Shown here one piece after another: positions 51,653 through 55,754 of a stretch of 55,754 nucleotides of DNA. Numbering within the stretch: position 1 is the first letter of the stretch; every line of letters starts with the position of its first letter. The DNA lies in contig JAHDLO010000047.1 in NCBI GenBank assembly GCA_018432235.1, forward strand, positions 1 through 55,754, given 5' to 3'. The stretch comes from Clostridiaceae bacterium (GTDB lineage: Bacteria; Bacillota; Clostridia; Peptostreptococcales; Natronincolaceae). Both the position numbers and the translations under genes were made by a program. The notes under the pieces were generated by a model that saw only the letters and a program-made list of their open reading frames with translations, had not been told where the DNA came from and searched no databases.

Positions 51653-53789
51653 ACATTTCCTCCATTAAATCCAGCAAAAGTGCTGCGCCGGGGCTGTATT
51701 TCAGAAGCTCCTCGTAGGGAACCTCTTGGCTCTTTTTTAGAACCTCGGCTGCATATTGATCAAATATGGTCTGGGGTGAATTGCCCATATCAGCTGGCCT
51801 ATCCTCATTTGCAAGAATATCTCGGCAGGCATAAAGCATTATCCAGCCCTCCAGCCCATTCTGGCCGCCCTCAAGAAATCTACGGTAAATATATCTGAGG
51901 GTAGTGCTGCCTCGAGAAACCAATAGCCTGTATTCCTCTTGGTGCATATCAATATAGGCATAGGGGTTAGAGGAGGGCATGGGCTTCTCAGTGATCTTCT
52001 TTATAAGCTCTGCCTCGGAAACTCTACCTTTCAAGTATTCCTCTGCTTTTAAATCACATTCTTCTCTGTGCTGCTTAGCATAGGTATGGGAGCTAATTGC
52101 TATTGAAGCAATGTCGCTGGAAAACCTCTCCTGGATTGAGGAAGCATAATATGAACCATCGGAGGGTTCCCAATAGTCTGTTAGATCAAAGCTGCCATCT
52201 TGCTGCCTAGAGAAGGTCAGAGCCACTGGCATATGACTGCCCCCCACCAGCTGAGGCTTGCCATCGGGGAAGTTATATACTGCATAATAGGCAATCAGAT
52301 AAGCAGTTGTAGTGGTATCGTCATCTTCAATTTTTAATAAGTCGTGTGCCTCGGTCTTAAATTCTCCAATTGGATAGATGTCTTTATAACGAGAGATTAT
52401 GGCCTCTGATATATATGCCTCAATATCATTAAATTGAGGCTGAGGCATACTGATTTTTACTTCTCCCGTTAGAATTTTTTCCAGGTATGCATACTTAGAT
52501 TCTGAAACATAGCTGTAAAAGCCCGTACCCCGTTGCATCACACTTCTGCCATCAAGGATATAGGCATAGTACTCCGACAGCTCCTCTGAATCAGGATATT
52601 TTGCACGTATCATGTAGTACTCCTCTAAGGCGGATATATCCATACTGGGCCATGCGGCGGATTTAACCATATAGTCAAATACTAGCTCCTCTATCAGCGT
52701 AGCTTCCTCTGAAGTCAGCTCTATTTTTGAAGCCAGCTCCTGCCCTCCTTTGCCAAGCTTGAATATGCTATAGGTCGTTGTCTCCTCCAAGGGAGGCGGA
52801 GCTTCCTTATTATTTTCCTTGGCTCCGGTAAAGGTGCAGGCAGCAGCCACAGAAGAAATTAGGATAACTGCCACAAGGGTTATAACCAGCATCCTTGGCT
52901 TTTTGGCAATTAAATCGATTCTTTCCTTTATTTCAGACTTGCCGGAGGACATGGTGGTGGCACAGTTTAAAACATTTCTAGCAGATTTATCTGTTGATAT
53001 CATGCTTATTAGGGTGCGACCATATTCAATTCTCTCCGATTCGCCAAGCCGGAGGAGGGCGCCCTCATCACAGGCCAGCTCACAATCCCTTTTAGATAAT
53101 AGGGCGCCTGCCCATACAAGAGGGTTAAACCAATGCAATACCAAACACAGGCTTCTCACCAGAGACCATATGTGGTCCTTATGCCTATAGTGAGTCAGCT
53201 CATGGAGGAGGATGTGATTAAGCTTATTTTCCCCCTTAAGATCATTGGTGTTGAGATAAATTGCTGGCCTAAATATACCGTAGAGGCAAGGCGAAGGAAG
53301 GCTCTCTGCCACGTAAATCGGTAAAGGGCAATCGGCTGAGGTTATTGCTATTGCACTTTTTTTAAGTCTGCGTTTAAAGCGCAGGTTTGAGATTATCAAG
53401 ATTAGAGCCATGGAAACAGCACCTAAAAGCCAGATGATCAACAGCACATTCTCCATCTCTATGGATGCCCTAGGGGTATCACCATCATGAGTGTATGTAT
53501 CTGGAATATCTATAGCAGGCAGCTGAATTTGTGATACCGGTATGGGATTGGTATAGACAGGCGCTTCCATAGCAGGAGTCGGCCGAACCACACCCTGTAC
53601 CGATAAAACTTCAAATATATTCAAAACACTGATGGTGCTGGCTGCAATATTGAAGGGCAATAGCAGCCTGATGGCCACCAGAAGCCAAAGGCCGTACTGC
53701 AGCCTTGGACTGATTTTTCCTTTTAAAACATAACGCAGTGAAATAACAACAGCTATAAGTATTGAGGATGATAGGATAATCGCCATCAT
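51651..53789 (-). CDS. BlaR1/MecR1-like M56 membrane metallopeptidase
   Basis: A 712-residue membrane protease. The M56 domain (about 1-325) has four transmembrane helices and the zinc motif HELTH at 196-200. The C-terminal part (about 330-712) is extracytoplasmic but is not a penicillin-binding sensor: no SxxK/KTG pattern stands out, and the sequence is acidic with an Ala/Tyr-rich alpha-beta make-up. The sensed signal is therefore probably not a beta-lactam. Its start overlaps the blaI-type stop (ATGA-type), so the pair is co-expressed. In the known systems the protease cleaves or triggers loss of the repressor. Confidence 0.85.
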   Translation of the reverse strand: MMAIILSSSILIAVVISLRYVLKGKISPRLQYGLWLLVAIRLLLPFNIAASTISVLNIFEVLSVQGVVRPTPAMEAPVYTNPIPVSQIQLPAIDIPDTYTHDGDTPRASIEMENVLLIIWLLGAVSMALILIISNLRFKRRLKKSAIAITSADCPLPIYVAESLPSPCLYGIFRPAIYLNTNDLKGENKLNHILLHELTHYRHKDHIWSLVRSLCLVLHWFNPLVWAGALLSKRDCELACDEGALLRLGESERIEYGRTLISMISTDKSARNVLNCATTMSSGKSEIKERIDLIAKKPRMLVITLVAVILISSVAAACTFTGAKENNKEAPPPLEETTTYSIFKLGKGGQELASKIELTSEEATLIEELVFDYMVKSAAWPSMDISALEEYYMIRAKYPDSEELSEYYAYILDGRSVMQRGTGFYSYVSESKYAYLEKILTGEVKISMPQPQFNDIEAYISEAIISRYKDIYPIGEFKTEAHDLLKIEDDDTTTTAYLIAYYAVYNFPDGKPQLVGGSHMPVALTFSRQQDGSFDLTDYWEPSDGSYYASSIQERFSSDIASIAISSHTYAKQHREECDLKAEEYLKGRVSEAELIKKITEKPMPSSNPYAYIDMHQEEYRLLVSRGSTTLRYIYRRFLEGGQNGLEGWIMLYACRDILANEDRPADMGNSPQTIFDQYAAEVLKKSQEVPYEELLKYSPGAALLLDLMEEM

Positions 53790-54175
53790 TTTTGCTCCTC
53801 CTCTGCTCTTCGCAATATTTCGTAAAGCTCTTGAATCTCATCCCTTGAAAGACTCTTTTTCTCTACTAGGGTATTCATCATCATGCCGACACTTCCCTTA
53901 TATACTCTGCTCAAAAGAGATTCTGTCTCAGAAATGGCTGCCGCCTCACGGCTTATGGCGGGATAGTATTCTCTTGCCTTCGTACCCTCTTGGTAATAGA
54001 TTAGGCCCTTGGCTTCCATACGGCTGACCAAAGTGGTAACGGTGCTTTTGGCCCAGCCTACCTTATGGCTGAGGCTTCTCACCAGCTGCATAACTGTAAG
54101 GGGACTCTGAAGCCAAAGGCATTCCATAATATGTCGTTCACTTTCGTTTAAGATAATATTTTCTTTTTCCGTCAT
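53786..54175 (-). CDS. BlaI/MecI/CopY-family repressor
   Basis: A 129-residue winged-helix repressor. The DNA-binding domain (about 8-80) includes SERHIMECLWLQSPLTVMQL and WAKSTVTTLVSRMEAKGLI; the C-terminal helices form the dimer. Partner of the M56 protease encoded next. The ATG has GAGGTG upstream on the minus strand. Two TGTAGTA-like half-site clusters lie on its promoter, consistent with autoregulation. Confidence 0.92.
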   Translation of the reverse strand: MTEKENIILNESERHIMECLWLQSPLTVMQLVRSLSHKVGWAKSTVTTLVSRMEAKGLIYYQEGTKAREYYPAISREAAAISETESLLSRVYKGSVGMMMNTLVEKKSLSRDEIQELYEILRRAEEEQK

Positions 54176-54192
54176 GTCATCACCTCATTTTG

Positions 54193-54239
54193 TACTACTA
54201 TTGTAAACCTATCATATCAATTAGTACTACAGCTGTCAA
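54193..54239 (-). promoter_or_regulatory. BlaI-type operators and promoter
   Basis: On the minus strand TTGACA (54239-54234) and TATGAT (54216-54211) are 17 bp apart. TACTACAGCTGTCA (54225-54238, plus strand) overlaps the -35/spacer and TACTACTATTGTAA (54193-54206) lies at the start of transcription. Both match the TACTACA-nn-TGTAGTA operator of BlaI/MecI (one half of each is degenerate). Confidence 0.78.
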
Positions 54240-54248
54240 CTAAAAAAT

Positions 54249-54290
54249 AAAGCACCTATAAAATTTCAAATGAAATTAGGTGCTTTTTAT
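54249..54290. terminator. Bidirectional terminator
   Basis: AAAGCACCTA/TAGGTGCTTT arms (54249-54258/54277-54286) with an inner AATTTCA/TGAAATT stem and T-runs on either strand. It mainly ends the 54297 minus-strand gene and insulates the blaI-type promoter. Confidence 0.8.
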
Positions 54291-54296
54291 CTGTTT

Positions 54297-54647
54297 TCAA
54301 TTCTCCTCATCCTCATCGGAGTCCTTTGGTATAAATTTTGCATATCTCTCGGGTATCTCAGGTGGTGGTGAGGGCGGACCAGCCAGCGGATGCCTGGGGG
54401 CATGGACAATGGTGATACTATTAAGGATGACCTCCTTCTCCACCAGTCGATTATCCTCATCATATTTTTCTCTTATTTCTGCACGAGGAACAATTACCGA
54501 TACCTCATGGGGTATATCGGGATTTGTGACCCTGAACATTTGAATATTAAGGTCCTCCAGCTGCAGCTGAATATAATCCGTTTGGGGCTTTACATCATCA
54601 TTATCCTTATCAGTATTAAGCTTACCAAGTAAGCGCTTTAATATCAT
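54297..54647 (-). CDS. Hypothetical soluble protein
   Basis: A 116-residue protein with a basic N-terminus, a beta-rich centre (YIQLQLEDLNIQMF, SVIVPRAEI) and a Pro-rich, acidic C-terminus (PPSPPPEIPERYAKF...DEDEEN). I do not recognise a family. It has GGAGGGAGC upstream of the ATG on the minus strand and lies alone between terminator and the GNAT gene. Confidence 0.55.
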   Translation of the reverse strand: MILKRLLGKLNTDKDNDDVKPQTDYIQLQLEDLNIQMFRVTNPDIPHEVSVIVPRAEIREKYDEDNRLVEKEVILNSITIVHAPRHPLAGPPSPPPEIPERYAKFIPKDSDEDEEN

Positions 54648-54781
54648 AGAGCTCCCTCCTACTACAGGCTATTCCCAAAATTAACTAAGGTGTGCATCTG
54701 TCGAAAATATTTTGTAGCCGTAGAACTTGTATGCTGTGAGCTATAAATATAGAATAGAAGATAGGAAATGAGGTGTGAGGT

Positions 54782-55540
54782 ATGCTAATAAAAACGAATC
54801 ATGTAGCAGCGGTTGAGGAATTTTTGAAGAAGGACTATCTTATAAATCTAAATATACTGGGAATATTGGAAAATGTATTGGAGGTAGAGATATTTGTGGA
54901 TGATGAGCTACAGCCTACCGGAGTTCTTTTAAGGAAAAACTATTTCCACTACATTTATAGCAAATCCGATGAATTTATAGAGGCAGTTTCTGAGGAATTT
55001 TTTAGCAAGGAGGGCTTTTACGGCTTTTCAGGGGTTGAGGAGAGTATTGCCAGAAAAATAAGAAGCCGCCATCAGGTGAATTGGGAGTCTCTATGTAGAC
55101 TGTATTATTTACCTGAGGGGAATCTAGACCTAAAGCTGATAAAGAATAACACTGAAGACGTCAGGCTGGAGGACGCAGAAATCATAGATAGCTACTATAC
55201 CTATCGAAATGATCATAGCCTTGAGGCCATAAAGGCGGACATCAGGCATAGACCCTCCTCTGCCATATACATAGATGATGAAATAGCCAGCTGGGTGCTG
55301 GTGCATGACGATAATTCGATGGGGATTATGTATACCAAGGAGGCCTACAGGCGAAGAGGCTATGGGGTAGATGTCAGTATAGACCTTGCTGGTAAAATCA
55401 TTGAGGCAGGGAAGACCCCATTTCTGCAAATAGTCAGAAATAATTCGATGTCTCCGGGATTAGCGGAGGCCTGTGGCTTTGCAGAAATTGGCGGCGTGGA
55501 ATGGTTTGGCATAGTCGTAGGTGTGCCACAGGAGAGGTGA
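54782..55540 (+). CDS. GNAT-family N-acetyltransferase
   Basis: A 252-residue protein with a divergent N-terminal domain (about 1-120) and a C-terminal GNAT fold (about 125-250). The acetyl-CoA loop is KEAYRRRGYGVDVS (motif A, R-R-x-G-Y/G), preceded by GIMYT. The substrate is unknown. GAGGTGTGAGGT provides the ribosome site for the ATG. The last codons and stop lie within a REP-like palindrome (55535-55565). Confidence 0.82.
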   Translation: MLIKTNHVAAVEEFLKKDYLINLNILGILENVLEVEIFVDDELQPTGVLLRKNYFHYIYSKSDEFIEAVSEEFFSKEGFYGFSGVEESIARKIRSRHQVNWESLCRLYYLPEGNLDLKLIKNNTEDVRLEDAEIIDSYYTYRNDHSLEAIKADIRHRPSSAIYIDDEIASWVLVHDDNSMGIMYTKEAYRRRGYGVDVSIDLAGKIIEAGKTPFLQIVRNNSMSPGLAEACGFAEIGGVEWFGIVVGVPQER

Positions 55541-55565
55541 CAAGGGGACGGTTCTCTTGTCACCT
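55535..55565. repeat. REP-type palindrome overlapping a stop codon
   Basis: Perfect 10-bp arms AGGTGACAAG (55535-55544) and CTTGTCACCT (55556-55565) with loop GGGACGGTTCT. The GTGACA...GGGACGGTTCTC...TGTCAC pattern is like the repeated palindromes that accompany REP-associated tyrosine transposases in many Firmicutes (recalled, not searched). The GNAT stop codon (55538-55540) lies inside the first arm. Confidence 0.65.
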
Positions 55566-55643
55566 AACTACTTAGTTCTTCAAGGTGATATTGGGTATAA
55601 TTAAAGTAATAGCATTTATTCATACTCACAGGAGGGAACTAAA

Positions 55644-55754
55644 ATGAACTTGCGAAACATACCTATTCTGGATACGAAAATACCATCGGTTTTGAAGACA
55701 GCCACCTTTGCCATGGGCTGATTTTGGGGTCCGGATGCCCGGTTCGGGCTGGTG
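55644..55754 (+). CDS. msrA: Selenocysteine-containing peptide methionine sulfoxide reductase A (partial)
   Basis: The first 37 codons before the window edge. ATG with GGAGGG upstream. Reading TGA at 55719-55721 as selenocysteine gives TATFAMG-U-FWGPDARFG, exactly the MsrA active site (GCFWGxE/D) with Sec at codon 26 in the catalytic position. MsrA reduces methionine-S-sulfoxide. Sec-MsrA is known from Alkaliphilus oremlandii (Clostridium OhILAs) and some algae. A strong hairpin GCCCG/CGGGC (55737-55741/55745-55749) begins 15 nt after the UGA, a good SECIS candidate. Conventional annotation would call this a stop and lose the gene. Confidence 0.9.
55737..55749 (+). promoter_or_regulatory. Candidate SECIS hairpin in msrA
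   Basis: Stem GCCCG/CGGGC with a GTT loop, 15 nt after the in-frame UGA, a position suited to SelB recognition. The window ends five bases later, so outer pairing cannot be judged completely. Confidence 0.6.

Noticed and set aside
52819..53324. Plus-strand reading frames inside the M56 protease gene
   Set aside because: They are shadows of a gene with clear domain content on the minus strand.

Overview
The window looks like a piece of chromosome from a low-to-mid G+C, anaerobic, probably spore-forming Firmicute of class Clostridia, close in flavour to Alkaliphilus/Natronincola-type organisms. The reasons are inference from gene content: AGGAGG ribosome sites, frequent GTG/TTG starts, a SpoIIM-type protein, clostridial lysine 2,3-aminomutase paired with a beta-lysine acetyltransferase (an osmolyte pathway of salt-tolerant anaerobes), and two genes that only make sense if UGA is read as selenocysteine (an MsrA and a MerT-like protein). 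No rRNA, tRNA, CRISPR array, phage or intact transposase gene was seen.

Layout. 1-266 is a hairpin-rich dispersed repeat whose second copy lies at 21787-21879. 267-8921 carries a YdjI-like SPFH/zinc-ribbon protein, a degenerate 2-hydroxyacid dehydrogenase, an MBL-fold hydrolase, a WG-repeat lipoprotein, a diguanylate cyclase and hypotheticals. 9059-11558 is the ablA-ablB operon behind a consensus promoter and a 300-nt leader ending in a terminator. 11783-15686 holds a permuted papain-fold protein, a second diguanylate cyclase and a WYL regulator with a palindromic operator. 15955-22648 is a cluster of ATP-grasp ligase, divergent MurE-like ligase, glutamine-dependent asparagine synthetase, exported C39-type peptidase and Asp/Glu racemase, which together read as a route for installing and amidating a D-aspartyl residue. 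22921-23957 is a small protein plus a MotB-like protein. 24271-28935 is a zinc-ribbon/TPM operon ending in an unusual protein with five tandem TPM domains; with the SPFH gene at 267 it rebuilds a dispersed version of the Bacillus ydjGHI set. 29002-30902 has a Gfo/Idh/MocA oxidoreductase, a YciI-like protein and a hypothetical.

31271-38184 is a MoxR-DUF58 type membrane cluster (6-TM protein, DUF4129, DUF4350, MoxR ATPase, DUF58, SpoIIM-like, RDD). 38322-41862 is a secreted protein and an OmpR-type two-component system. 42068-46585 contains an Rsm22-like methyltransferase, a second permuted papain-fold protein, a small membrane protein, an EamA transporter and a membrane-anchored glucosaminidase-like protein. 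46755-48564 is the most unusual stretch: a structured leader, a class I isoprenoid-synthase-like gene and, 11 bp downstream, a MerT-like membrane protein in which one residue of the vicinal Cys-Cys pair is encoded by UGA followed by a hairpin. 48643-54647 has an M3 oligoendopeptidase, an alpha/beta hydrolase, a small membrane protein, a BlaR1-like M56 protease with its BlaI-type repressor and operators, and a hypothetical. 54782-55754 has a GNAT protein whose stop codon lies inside a REP-type palindrome, and the start of a selenocysteine MsrA cut by the window edge.

The strongest leads are the Cys-Sec MerT-like protein, the D-Asx ligase/amidation cluster, the five-TPM protein, and several structured non-coding elements.
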